Shown here: piece after piece, positions 55,610 through 63,432 of the stretch | Numbering within the stretch: the first letter of the stretch is position 1 | Layout of the letters: each line of letters opens with the position of its first letter | Origin: Leifsonia sp040686855 | GTDB lineage: Bacteria > Actinomycetota > Actinomycetes > Actinomycetales > Microbacteriaceae | DNA: 64,000 bases | NCBI RefSeq assembly: GCF_040686855.1 | Contig: NZ_JBFBOG010000003.1 | Location: 1 to 64,000 of the forward strand | Direction of reading: 5' to 3' | Notes under the pieces: generated by a model | The model's database searches: none | What the model saw: the letters and a program-made list of their open reading frames with translations, nothing else | Told to the model about the DNA's origin: nothing | Position numbers and translations under genes: made by a program

Positions 55610-56233
55610 ATGCCGGACCAGAACCACCATTCCCAGGTCGAGATCGAGCGGAAGTACGACGTGGAGGCCGACGCCCGGCATCCCCAGCTCGTCGGCGTGG
55701 GCGCGGTCGCGGTCCAGAGTGAGCCCGTCCGGCACGAACTCGTCGCCACCTATTTCGACACCGCCGACCTGACCCTCGCGCAGCATCGGACGGCGCTGCG
55801 CGTGCGCCGCGGCGGCCACGACGCCGGCTGGCACATCAAGGAGCCGGCCGACGAGGGGCGCACCGAGCGGCACTGGCCGCTGACCGACGACGACGAGCCG
55901 CCTGCGGAGGTCCGCGAGCACCTGCGCCCGCTGATCGGCGACCAGGCGCTCGTCCCGATCGCCCGGGTCACGAACCAGCGCGACAGCGTCGTGCTGCAGG
56001 ATGCGGCCGGCTTCGACCTCGCCGAGCTGACCGACGACCACGTGCGCAGCGAGAACCTGCGCGCTGGCGGCACGCAGGAATGGCGCGAGTGGGAGGTCGA
56101 ACTGCTCGCCGGCGCCCCGGACAAGCGCGAGCGCCGCGAGGCGCTGTTCGACGCGATCGAGGAGCGGCTGCGTGCGGCGGGCGCCCGACCGTCGGAGAGC
56201 TCGTCCAAGCTCCAGCGCGCCCTCGGTCTCTGA
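55610..56233 (+). CDS. CYTH domain protein
   Basis: The 207-residue protein has the CYTH signature ExExK (VEIERKYDV, about residues 10-18) and the alternating charged strands of the triphosphate tunnel fold (YFDTADLTL, ALRVRRGG, WHIKEP, EWEVELL). Members hydrolyse inorganic triphosphate, thiamine triphosphate or act as adenylate cyclases. TAGACA ends six bases before the ATG (leaderless). Confidence 0.9.
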   Translation: MPDQNHHSQVEIERKYDVEADARHPQLVGVGAVAVQSEPVRHELVATYFDTADLTLAQHRTALRVRRGGHDAGWHIKEPADEGRTERHWPLTDDDEPPAEVREHLRPLIGDQALVPIARVTNQRDSVVLQDAAGFDLAELTDDHVRSENLRAGGTQEWREWEVELLAGAPDKRERREALFDAIEERLRAAGARPSESSSKLQRALGL

Positions 56234-56329
56234 TCCGCCTACCACCGACGGCCGCCATCCGTCCAGTGCGATTTTGTGCAGCCCGGCGCGGGCGGGCATG
56301 ATTCAAGCACGGACTCGAAACGGAGCAGC

Positions 56330-57358
56330 ATGAAGATCGGCATCCTCACCAGCGGCGGCGACTGCCCGGGCCTGAACGCGGTCATCCGCGGCGCGGTCCT
56401 GAAGGGCGACCGCGTGCACCACTCCGAGTTCGCCGGCTTCCGTTACGGCTGGCGAGGCGTGGTCGAGGGTGACATCATGCCGCTCGACCGGCACAGCGTC
56501 CGCGGCCTGTCCCGGCAGGGCGGCACCATCCTCGGCTCCAGCCGCACCAACCCGTTCGAGGGCGACAAGGGCGGCCCGGAGAACATCCAGCGGATGATGG
56601 ACGAGAACGGCATCGACGCCATCATCGCCATCGGCGGAGAGGGCACGCTGACCGCCGCCCGACGCCTCACCGACGCCGGCCTCAAGATCGTCGGCGTTCC
56701 CAAGACGATCGACAACGACCTGGCCGCCACCGACTACTCGTTCGGCTTCGACACCGCGGTCGAGATCGCCACCGAGGCGATCGACCGCCTGCGCACCACC
56801 GCCGAGTCGCACCAGCGCTGCATGGTCGTCGAGGTCATGGGCCGCCACGTCGGCTGGATCGCCCTGCACTCGGGCATGGCGGGAGGCGCGCACGCCATCC
56901 TCATCCCGGAGCAGCCGCAGTCCATCGAGCAGATCTGCGAGTGGGTGGAATCGGTGCGCGACCGCGGCCGCGCGCCCGTCATCGTGGTGTCGGAGGGCTT
57001 CCACCTCGACACCATGGAGGAGGCGCACTCGCACAAGGGCCTGGACGCGTTCAACCGTCCGCGCCTCGGCGGGATCGGCGAAATGCTCGCCCCGATGATC
57101 GAGGAGCGCACCGGCATCGAGTCGCGCGCGACCGTCCTCGGCCACATGCAGCGCGGCGGCGTGCCGAGTGCGTACGACCGGGTGCTCGCGACACGTCTCG
57201 GCATGGCGGCGGTGGATGCGGTGTACGAAGGGCGCTGGGGCTCGATGGTCTCCCTGCGCGGCACCGACGTCGTCAACGTCTCGATCGCCGACGCGACCGG
57301 CGGGCTTAAGACGGTCCCGGAGGCCCGCTACGAAGAGGCCGCGCTGCTCTTCGGCTGA
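56330..57358 (+). CDS. pfkA: 6-phosphofructokinase, group III actinobacterial type
   Basis: The enzyme phosphorylates fructose-6-phosphate in glycolysis. The 342-residue protein has LTSGGDCPGLNAVIRG at the N-terminus, AIGGEGTL and PKTIDNDL. Gly rather than Asp in GGEGT points to ATP as donor, while Lys in PKTIDND is the residue found in pyrophosphate-type enzymes; this mix is typical of actinobacterial group III enzymes. A CGGAGC site precedes ATG 56330. Confidence 0.94.
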   Translation: MKIGILTSGGDCPGLNAVIRGAVLKGDRVHHSEFAGFRYGWRGVVEGDIMPLDRHSVRGLSRQGGTILGSSRTNPFEGDKGGPENIQRMMDENGIDAIIAIGGEGTLTAARRLTDAGLKIVGVPKTIDNDLAATDYSFGFDTAVEIATEAIDRLRTTAESHQRCMVVEVMGRHVGWIALHSGMAGGAHAILIPEQPQSIEQICEWVESVRDRGRAPVIVVSEGFHLDTMEEAHSHKGLDAFNRPRLGGIGEMLAPMIEERTGIESRATVLGHMQRGGVPSAYDRVLATRLGMAAVDAVYEGRWGSMVSLRGTDVVNVSIADATGGLKTVPEARYEEAALLFG

Positions 57359-57434
57359 GCATCCGCTGCACCCGGTGCCGGTGCACGCGCGGCGGGGCTA
57401 GGCTCCCTCCTACGAGAGGGAAGGAGCCCCATCG

Positions 57435-58358
57435 GTGCCGCGTTTCGTCCAGTTCGAGGAGTTCGGTTCCCGCGACTACCTGCAGGTGGTCGAGCGGGAG
57501 AGACCGTGGCCGGGGCCCGGCCAGATCCTGGTGCGCGTCATGGCGGCCGGGCTCAACCCGATGGACATCAAGGCGTACCGCTCCGAGCAGGCCGCCGCGC
57601 ACATGGGGGTCACCCTGCCCTCGGGCATCGGGCAGGACTTCGCGGGCTTCGTCGAGGAGCTGGGCGAGGGCGTCACCCGGTTCGAGATGGGGCAGGCTGT
57701 GCTCGGCACGGCGCCGTTCGCCGCGATCGCGGATTTCGTCGTGGTGCCGGAGGACGGCCAGGTGATCGTCAAGCCGGACCCGCTGACCTTCGAGGTGGCC
57801 GGATCGCTGGGCGTCGTCGGCCGCACCGCGATGGCGACGGTGCACTCCCTCGACCTGCACGAGCGGGACACGGTTCTCGTGAGCGCCGCCGCCGGGGGTG
57901 TCGGCGTGCTCGCGGCGCAGCTCGCGGTCCGCTGCGGGGCGACCGTCATCGGGACGGCGGGGGAGGAGAACCACGAGTTCCTGGAGGCGCTGGGCGTCAT
58001 CCCCGTCACGTACGGGGACGGTCTCGCCCAGCGGGTGCGCGATGTGCTCGACGACGACCATGTGACCGCGGTGCTCGACAACCACGGGGCGGACACCATC
58101 GAAGCGGCGCTGGAACTGAGCGTGCCGATCGAGCGGGTGAACACCATCGCGGTCTTCGGTCCGGACGCCCACGGCGCCCGGAGCGTGGGCGGCCGCGCCG
58201 CGGGCAACACGGAGCTGGCCGAACTGGCCGACCTGCTCGCCGAGAACGAGCTGCTGCTGCCCATCGACTCCATCTTCCCGATCGAGCGGACGGTCGAGGC
58301 GTACGGGCGGCTCGAAGGCGGCCACGTGCGCGGCAAGGTCGTCGTCGTCACCGACTGA
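57435..58358 (+). CDS. NADP-dependent quinone oxidoreductase-like protein (MDR)
   Basis: The 307-residue medium-chain dehydrogenase/reductase lacks the structural zinc cysteines. It has the N-terminal GroES-like part (AAGLNPMDIKAYRS, PSGIGQDFAGFV) and a Rossmann motif SAAAGGVGVLAAQLAV. GTG 57435 follows GAGGGAAGGAGCC. It resembles NADPH:quinone reductases. A TAGGCT at 57399-57404 could be its -10. Confidence 0.88.
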   Translation: MPRFVQFEEFGSRDYLQVVERERPWPGPGQILVRVMAAGLNPMDIKAYRSEQAAAHMGVTLPSGIGQDFAGFVEELGEGVTRFEMGQAVLGTAPFAAIADFVVVPEDGQVIVKPDPLTFEVAGSLGVVGRTAMATVHSLDLHERDTVLVSAAAGGVGVLAAQLAVRCGATVIGTAGEENHEFLEALGVIPVTYGDGLAQRVRDVLDDDHVTAVLDNHGADTIEAALELSVPIERVNTIAVFGPDAHGARSVGGRAAGNTELAELADLLAENELLLPIDSIFPIERTVEAYGRLEGGHVRGKVVVVTD

Positions 58359-58386
58359 GCGGCCCCGGCCGCCGAGAGGAGCATCC

Positions 58387-58794
58387 ATGATCGCAGAGGA
58401 CATCGCCCGGCAGCTGCGCGCCGCGGGCCTGCGGTGGCAGCCGGCGTCGGGCGACACGTTCGCCATCGACCGGCCCGGGATGGAGGGCGAGCGGTTCACG
58501 GTCAGCGAGATGACGATCGAGCCGCACCACTTCGACACCGGGACGATCCTCGGCTTCAACGGGACCACCGAGTGGGCGCTCGACTCGCTGGCCGTCGAGG
58601 ACGCGCTGTGGATCCCGCGCGAGGACCAGCTGCGCGAACTGCTCGCCGGCAGCTTCCGCCACCTGGCGCGGACACCGGACGGCTACCGGGTGACCGTCTT
58701 CTTCGGCGGCGAGGAGCGCTTCTACGAGCACGACGACGCCGCGACCGCGTACGCGCAGGCGCTGCTGTCGCTGATCGGGGCGTCGGTGTCCTGA
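58387..58794 (+). CDS. Conserved hypothetical protein
   Basis: The 135-residue product has no membrane segment and no motif I recognise. It contains a beta-rich region (FTVSEMTIEPHH, TILGFNGTTEWALDSL) and an ending typical of small soluble domains. A GAGAGGAGC site precedes ATG 58387, and it follows the oxidoreductase by 28 bases in the same direction, so it is probably in the same operon. Confidence 0.7.
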   Translation: MIAEDIARQLRAAGLRWQPASGDTFAIDRPGMEGERFTVSEMTIEPHHFDTGTILGFNGTTEWALDSLAVEDALWIPREDQLRELLAGSFRHLARTPDGYRVTVFFGGEERFYEHDDAATAYAQALLSLIGASVS

Positions 58795-58801
58795 GCGCCC
58801 G

Positions 58802-60100
58802 TCACCCGGACAGGGCGGCGGCGGAGGTGGTGGTGAGGATGGACGCGTCCAGTTCCCCCACGCTGCGGACCCCCGCGAGGCCGAGGGTGATGTCCAGCTC
58901 GGCGATGGTGTTGCGCAGGAGTTCACGGACGCCGTCCTCGCCCGCCAGCGCGAGGGCGTAGGCGTAGGGCCGGCCGATCGCGACCGCGCGGGCGCCGAGC
59001 GCGAGCGCGATCACCGCGTCCGAGCCGCTGCGGACGCCGCTGTCGAACAGCACGGGGATGCGGCCCGCGGCAGCCTCGACGACGCCGGGGAGCGCATCCA
59101 GCGCCGCCACCTCGCCGTCGATCTGGCGTCCGCCGTGATTGGAGACCTGCACCGCATCCATCCCGGCGTCGATCGCGCGCCTCGCGTCGTCGGGATGCAG
59201 CACGCCCTTGAGCACGATCGGCAGGCGGGTGCGGTCGCGCAGGAAGGCGAGGTCGTCCCAGGTGAGGGACGGGTCGGCGAACACGTCCAGGAAGGTCTCG
59301 ACGGCGGCCAGCGACTCGCCCGAGCGCAGGTTCTCGCGCAGCGTGCCGGGGTGGTGGCGCAGGATGCTCGCGAACGACGCGAGCGCGGCCGGCGTCGGGG
59401 TGGCGGCCGGACGCCCGCCGCGCGCGGCGCGTTCGCGCACCAGCTCCCGGAACACCGGGTCGCTGGTGTACTGCGCGATGCCGAGACCGCGGCTGAACGG
59501 CAGGTACCCGAGGTCGAGGTCGCGCGGACGCCAGCCGAGCACGTGCGTGTCGAGGGTGACGACGATCGCCTCGCAGCCGGACCGCTCGGCGCGGGCGACG
59601 AGGCTGGCCACGAGGTCGCGGGACGAGCTCCAGTACAGCTGGAACCACCGGGAGGCGCCGGGCGCGACGGCGTCCATCGATGCGGCCACCTCCTCCATCG
59701 GCTGCGACGCCTGGGTGGACAGCGTGACGGGGACGCCGAGGGAGGCCGCTGCCCGAGCTGCGGCAGCGTCTCCGCCGCGGCGAGCCAGCTCCAGGACGCC
59801 GATCGGGGCGAGCAGCAGGGGAGTGGGGCGGCGGACGCCGAACAGGTCGATCGACAGGTCGCGCGCCGAGACGTCGCGCAGCACGCGCGGCACGATCCGG
59901 TGCCCGGCGAACGCGTCGAGGTTGGCCCGCGCGGTGCGCTCGAGCCCCGCGGAGCCGGCGATGTACGCGAAGGCCGCGCGGCTCATCCGCCGCTGCGCCG
60001 CGCGCTCCAGCTGGCGGAACCCGACCGGGATGCGCGGTCGCCGCCCGGACACCCCCGCGCGGTAGATCTCCGACTGGGCGTCTCTGCCGGCGCTGCTCAT
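58802..60100 (-). CDS. FMN-dependent alpha-hydroxy-acid oxidoreductase (lactate 2-monooxygenase / LldD type)
   Basis: The 432-residue TIM-barrel flavoprotein has the catalytic His and Arg in SNHGGRQIDGEVAALDALP, FMN-binding segments LLLAPIGVL and VLFDSGVRSGSDA, and Lys in LPIVLKGVLHPDD. It oxidises an alpha-hydroxy acid such as lactate; the long form is like lactate 2-monooxygenase. Four family B palindromes lie upstream, between it and the LysR-like gene. Confidence 0.88.
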   Translation of the reverse strand: MSSAGRDAQSEIYRAGVSGRRPRIPVGFRQLERAAQRRMSRAAFAYIAGSAGLERTARANLDAFAGHRIVPRVLRDVSARDLSIDLFGVRRPTPLLLAPIGVLELARRGGDAAAARAAASLGVPVTLSTQASQPMEEVAASMDAVAPGASRWFQLYWSSSRDLVASLVARAERSGCEAIVVTLDTHVLGWRPRDLDLGYLPFSRGLGIAQYTSDPVFRELVRERAARGGRPAATPTPAALASFASILRHHPGTLRENLRSGESLAAVETFLDVFADPSLTWDDLAFLRDRTRLPIVLKGVLHPDDARRAIDAGMDAVQVSNHGGRQIDGEVAALDALPGVVEAAAGRIPVLFDSGVRSGSDAVIALALGARAVAIGRPYAYALALAGEDGVRELLRNTIAELDITLGLAGVRSVGELDASILTTTSAAALSG

Positions 60101-60129
60101 GCCCCCATTCTGCGCCCGCTCATCCGCTG

Positions 60130-60175
60130 GTCCCGACACGCCGTTATGTGCGCCGCCGTAACGGCGTGTCGGGAC
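60130..60175. repeat. Palindrome family B, copy 2
   Basis: GTCCCGACACGCCGTTA (60130-60146) pairs perfectly with 60159-60175 around a 12-base loop. First palindrome of the first 140-bp unit. Confidence 0.85.
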
Positions 60176-60190
60176 GAGTAGGCGATCCGT

Positions 60191-60239
60191 GGGACGCAAC
60201 GCGCCGTTATCGGCGCGCGGTAGCGGCGTGTTGCGACCC
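60191..60239. repeat. Palindrome family B, copy 3
   Basis: Arm 60191-60209 (GGGACGCAACGCGCCGTTA) pairs with 60221-60239 with three mismatched or wobble positions around an 11-base loop. Confidence 0.75.
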
Positions 60240-60269
60240 GTGGATGGCGTCAGCGGCGGCCGCCTGCTG

Positions 60270-60315
60270 GTCCCAACACGCCGTTAAGGGCCGCGCCGTA
60301 ACGGCGTGTTGGGAC
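60270..60315. repeat. Palindrome family B, copy 4
   Basis: GTCCCAACACGCCGTTA (60270-60286) pairs perfectly with 60299-60315. Compared with copy 2, G to A in the left arm is matched by C to T in the right arm, a compensatory change that keeps the stem. Confidence 0.85.
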
Positions 60316-60330
60316 GAGAAGGTGATCCGT

Positions 60331-60379
60331 GGGGCGCAACACGCCGTTACCGGCAGCGCGTAACGGCGCGTTGCGACCC
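60331..60379. repeat. Palindrome family B, copy 5
   Basis: Arm 60331-60350 (GGGGCGCAACACGCCGTTAC) pairs with 60360-60379 with two mismatches around a nine-base loop. It ends 12 bases from the LysR-like stop codon. Confidence 0.75.
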
Positions 60380-60390
60380 ATGGATGCGCG

Positions 60391-61029
60391 TCAGCGGCGG
60401 CGGGGGCGCTTGCCGCGGGCGGTGGGGGCGGGCTTGCGCGCGGGGGCGGGCTTGCGCGCAGGCGCCTCGCGGGGTGCGGCCTCGCGCGCGGCGACCTCGG
60501 GGTTGCGGGAGGAGTGCGCGGTGCGGCCCCGCACGATCCCGATGAAGTCGTCGACCAGGGGATGCTGTCCCTCGCGTGGCCAGGTCAGGCCGATGCTGCT
60601 CTGCGGGGCGTCCTCGACGCGCAGCGCCACGACGTCCTTGCGCCGCAGCGCCTTGGCCACCGACGCGGGGAGCAGGGCGATGCCGTCGCCAGCAGCGACG
60701 CTGCGCATGAACGCCTCCGACGGCTCGCCGGTGACCCGCGGCTCGTCGGCCAGCTCCTCCAGGAACAGATGCTCCTCCAGTGTCAGCAGGTGCTCGTGGT
60801 GCATGACCACGACCACGTCCTCCGCATAGAGCGGGATGAGGTGGCGCTCGTCGTCCGCCGTCGCGTCCCGGGCGAAGACCATGTCCGCCTCGCCGGCGGC
60901 GAGCATCCCCAGCGGGTCGTCGCTCGGCCGCACCACGAGCTCCACGTCGGGGAAGCGCTGCTCGAAGGTGCGGGTCCACTTTCCGACGGTGACGCCGAGC
61001 GGGAACGCGAGCGAGAAGCGGGTGGACAT
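60391..61029 (-). CDS. LysR-type effector-binding domain without DNA-binding domain
   Basis: The 212-residue product starts directly with the LysR substrate-binding fold (STRFSLAFPLGVTVGKW, a DVELVVRPSDDPLGML strand-helix, ADMVFARD, SVAAGDGIALLPASVAK). There is no helix-turn-helix, and no upstream in-frame start could add one. The last 45 residues are a basic Ala/Pro/Lys/Arg tail (KPAPARKPAPTARGKRPRRR). It is divergent, with 33 bases between starts, from a DUF5997 gene that carries a helix-turn-helix-like segment. The two may form a split regulator. Confidence 0.85.
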   Translation of the reverse strand: MSTRFSLAFPLGVTVGKWTRTFEQRFPDVELVVRPSDDPLGMLAAGEADMVFARDATADDERHLIPLYAEDVVVVMHHEHLLTLEEHLFLEELADEPRVTGEPSEAFMRSVAAGDGIALLPASVAKALRRKDVVALRVEDAPQSSIGLTWPREGQHPLVDDFIGIVRGRTAHSSRNPEVAAREAAPREAPARKPAPARKPAPTARGKRPRRR

Positions 61030-61049
61030 CCCATGAGGGTAGCGAACGG

Positions 61050-61055
61050 TAGCCT
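61050..61055 (+). promoter_or_regulatory. -10 element of the DUF5997 gene
   Basis: TAGCCT ends seven bases before ATG 61063; a GGAGGA sequence also lies in between, so either leaderless or normal initiation is possible. Confidence 0.45.
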
Positions 61056-61062
61056 GGAGGAC

Positions 61063-61452
61063 ATGAAGGCGCAGACCATGAAAGCGGCCACGGCGGCCAA
61101 GAAGCTCGGCATCTACCTGCCGGCGGCGCCCGACGACTTCCGCGACCGCGAGATCAGCCGCACCGAGCTGGACGAGCTGAACGCCAACCCGCCGGAGTGG
61201 CTGCAGACCCTGCGCGCCGACGGGCCGCACCCGCGCGACGTGGTGGCGCGCAAGCTCGGCGTCTCCAACTCCGGCCTCGCCCGCGGCGGCGTCACGGAGG
61301 CGCTGACCACCGCCGAGATCAAGGCGCTGCTCGCCGATCCGCCGCAGTGGCTGGTGGACGAGCGGGCGACCCAGGCTGCGGTGCGTGCCGAGAACGCGCG
61401 CGTCAAGCAGCGCGACGCCGAGCGCGCGGCGCGCCGGGCCGACGCCGAGTAG
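61063..61452 (+). CDS. DUF5997 family protein with helix-turn-helix-like segment
   Basis: The 129-residue product begins MKAQTMKAATAAKKLGIYLPAAP, the usual start of DUF5997. The segment HPRDVVARKLGVSNSGLARG (about residues 60-80) has the spacing of a helix-turn-helix, followed by the LTTAEIKALLADPPQWL helix and a charged C-terminal helix. Function is unknown. It is paired divergently with a LysR effector domain, an arrangement I believe recurs in actinobacteria. Confidence 0.8.
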   Translation: MKAQTMKAATAAKKLGIYLPAAPDDFRDREISRTELDELNANPPEWLQTLRADGPHPRDVVARKLGVSNSGLARGGVTEALTTAEIKALLADPPQWLVDERATQAAVRAENARVKQRDAERAARRADAE

Positions 61453-61455
61453 GCG

Positions 61456-61884
61456 CTACACCCCGCTGGGCTGCTGGCCGCCGTCCGGCGTGCGCGTCGC
61501 CGACCGCGCCGCGCGCGCCAGCGTCTGCGGTCCGTTGGTGAGCAGCGCGCGCTTCCACGGCGCGACCCCGTCGATCTCCACCTGCAGCGAGAAGCTGAGG
61601 ATGGTGCGGATCAGCACGATGATCGCCAGCACGATCGCGTCGGTGAGCGACGGTGTCGAGGTCACGGTCCGGACCAGGTCCGCCGCGACCAAGATCTCGA
61701 GCCCGAGCAGGATGACGCCGCCGAAGCTCTCGCGCAGGGTCCGGAACGCCGCGGCGCCGCTGCGCTGACGCGTCCATGCGACCAGGGCCAGAGCGATCGC
61801 CACGAGCAGGCCGACGGCCATCACGACCACCCCGGCGAATTCGAACGCGGTGCCGGTCGCCTCGAAGAACGCGTGCGCATCCAT
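61456..61884 (-). CDS. DUF1622 membrane protein
   Basis: The 142-residue product has three membrane segments (AGVVVMAVGLLVAIALALVA, GVILLGLEILVAADLV, DAIVLAIIVLIRTILSF) separated by short loops, the pattern of DUF1622. Function is unknown. It converges on the DUF5997 gene with three bases between stop codons. Confidence 0.85.
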   Translation of the reverse strand: MDAHAFFEATGTAFEFAGVVVMAVGLLVAIALALVAWTRQRSGAAAFRTLRESFGGVILLGLEILVAADLVRTVTSTPSLTDAIVLAIIVLIRTILSFSLQVEIDGVAPWKRALLTNGPQTLARAARSATRTPDGGQQPSGV

Positions 61885-61901
61885 GCGTTCATCGTGCCAC
61901 G

Positions 61902-61907
61902 TAGAAT
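61902..61907 (+). promoter_or_regulatory. -10 element for leaderless transcription of the SDR gene
   Basis: TAGAAT ends six bases before GTG 61914; there is no ribosome-binding site. Confidence 0.55.
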
Positions 61908-61913
61908 CTTCCG

Positions 61914-63416
61914 GTGCCTCCCGAAACCCCGGCCGCTCCCGGCCTCGATCCCGACGAGCTCGCTACGACCCTCCGCGTGCTGGAGCGGCTGCACGAGCTC
62001 GACAAGGACCACCCCGACTACGTGACCGTGCGCCGGGCGACCTCGCACATGTTCAAGGCGTCCAAGCAGGCGCGCCGCCGCGAGCTCCGTGAGCAGGAGC
62101 TCGCCGCCGACCGCGCCGTGATCGCCGCGACCGCGACCGGCGCGCCCGACCGCATCGACGACGAGACCCGTGGCCGCGAGCTGACCTCCAGCACCACCGG
62201 CTCGACCACCGCCGGCACCCTCCTCAACTCCCAGGCCTGCTACATCTGCAAGCAGCACTACACCGAGGTCGACTGGTTCTACCACCAGCTCTGCCCGTCC
62301 TGCGCCGCATTCAGCCACGCGAAGCGCAACGCCCGCACCGACCTCACCGGAAAGCGCGCGCTGCTGACCGGCGGCCGCGCGAAGATCGGCATGCACATCG
62401 CGCTGCGGCTGCTGCGGGACGGCGCCCACCTGACCGTCACGACGCGGTTCCCGCGGGACGCGGTCCGCCGCTTCTCCCAGCTCCCGGATGCGGGGGACTG
62501 GCTGCACCGGCTGCGCGTCGTCGGGATCGACCTGCGCGACCCCGCCCAGGTGATCGCCCTCGCGGACTCGGTCGCCGAGCGCGGCTCCCTCGACATCCTC
62601 ATCAACAACGCAGCTCAGACGGTCCGCCGCTCGCCGGGCGCGTACTCGCTGCTCGCCGAGGCTGAGACGCAGCCGCTTCCCGACGGCCCGCTGCCCGAGT
62701 TGGAGACGTTCGGCCACACCGCCGATCCGCATCCGCTCGCCCTGGAGCGCTCGGTCGCCGCGCATCCGCTGCTGTCCGCGGCCGATGTACGCGGCACCAT
62801 CGCCGAGCTGGCCGGAGCCGCGGCGCTCACCGCCGACGACCTCGCGACCGCCGCGATGAGCGCCGGGTCGTCGTCGCTGGCGAAGCACGCCGACGGCACG
62901 GCCATCGACGCGGGCGGTCTCGTGCCCGACGTCGCCCACGTCAACAGCTGGACGCAAGCGATCGGCAGCATCGACGCCCTCGAACTCCTCGAGGTGCAGC
63001 TGTGCAACCAGACCGCGCCGTTCATCCTGATCGACCGGCTGCGCCCGTCGCTCGCGGCGGCGGGACGTTCGTACGTCGTCAACGTGTCCGCCATGGAGGG
63101 CGTCTTCGGCCGCCGCTACAAGGGCGCCGGGCACCCGCACACCAACATGTCGAAGGCAGCGCTGAACATGCTCACGCGCACCAGCGCGGGCGAGCTGTTC
63201 GAGAGCGACGGCATCCTGATGACCAGCGTCGACACGGGATGGATCACCGACGAGCGCCCGCACCACACCAAGGTGCGGCTCGCCGAGGAGGGCTTCCACG
63301 CCCCGCTCGACCTGGTCGACGGCGCTGCGCGGGTCTACGACCCGATCGTGCGCGGCGAGGCCGGCGAGGACCTTCATGGGGTGTTCCTGAAGGACTACCG
63401 TGTCTCGGCCTGGTGA
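61914..63416 (+). CDS. SDR oxidoreductase with N-terminal zinc ribbon
   Basis: The 500-residue protein is much longer than a classical short-chain dehydrogenase (about 250). Residues 1-100 are helical and charged. A CYICKQHYTEVDWFYHQLCPSC segment (about 104-125) looks like a two-CxxC zinc ribbon. The SDR follows: TGGRAKIGMHIAL (cofactor loop), LINNAAQT, NVSAMEG and a late YKGAGHPHTNMSKAAL with the catalytic Tyr and Lys separated more widely than YxxxK. Between NNAAQT and the catalytic part there is an insert of about 100 residues. Substrate unknown. Confidence 0.82.
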   Translation: MPPETPAAPGLDPDELATTLRVLERLHELDKDHPDYVTVRRATSHMFKASKQARRRELREQELAADRAVIAATATGAPDRIDDETRGRELTSSTTGSTTAGTLLNSQACYICKQHYTEVDWFYHQLCPSCAAFSHAKRNARTDLTGKRALLTGGRAKIGMHIALRLLRDGAHLTVTTRFPRDAVRRFSQLPDAGDWLHRLRVVGIDLRDPAQVIALADSVAERGSLDILINNAAQTVRRSPGAYSLLAEAETQPLPDGPLPELETFGHTADPHPLALERSVAAHPLLSAADVRGTIAELAGAAALTADDLATAAMSAGSSSLAKHADGTAIDAGGLVPDVAHVNSWTQAIGSIDALELLEVQLCNQTAPFILIDRLRPSLAAAGRSYVVNVSAMEGVFGRRYKGAGHPHTNMSKAALNMLTRTSAGELFESDGILMTSVDTGWITDERPHHTKVRLAEEGFHAPLDLVDGAARVYDPIVRGEAGEDLHGVFLKDYRVSAW

Positions 63417-63420
63417 GAGC

Positions 63421-63426
63421 TACCCT
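63421..63426 (+). promoter_or_regulatory. -10 element for leaderless transcription of the transporter gene
   Basis: TACCCT ends six bases before GTG 63433. The element lies in the 16-bp gap after the SDR stop. Confidence 0.5.
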
Positions 63427-63432
63427 GAGCAC

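Larger units (their letters stand above)
60130..60409. repeat. Tandem duplication, two units of 140 bp
   Basis: Unit 1 (60130-60269) and unit 2 (60270-60409) align almost without gaps, and each contains two family B palindromes at the same offsets (0 and 61). Differences are mainly in loops and at positions that keep pairing. Unit 1 ends with GCGTCAGCGGCGG, a copy of the 3' end and stop codon of the LysR-like gene that unit 2 overlaps, so the duplicated segment included the end of that gene. Confidence 0.8.

Noticed and set aside
60130..60409. Repeats considered as a CRISPR array
   Set aside because: The units are long palindromes in a two-copy tandem with no unique spacers of constant length, and no cas genes are near.
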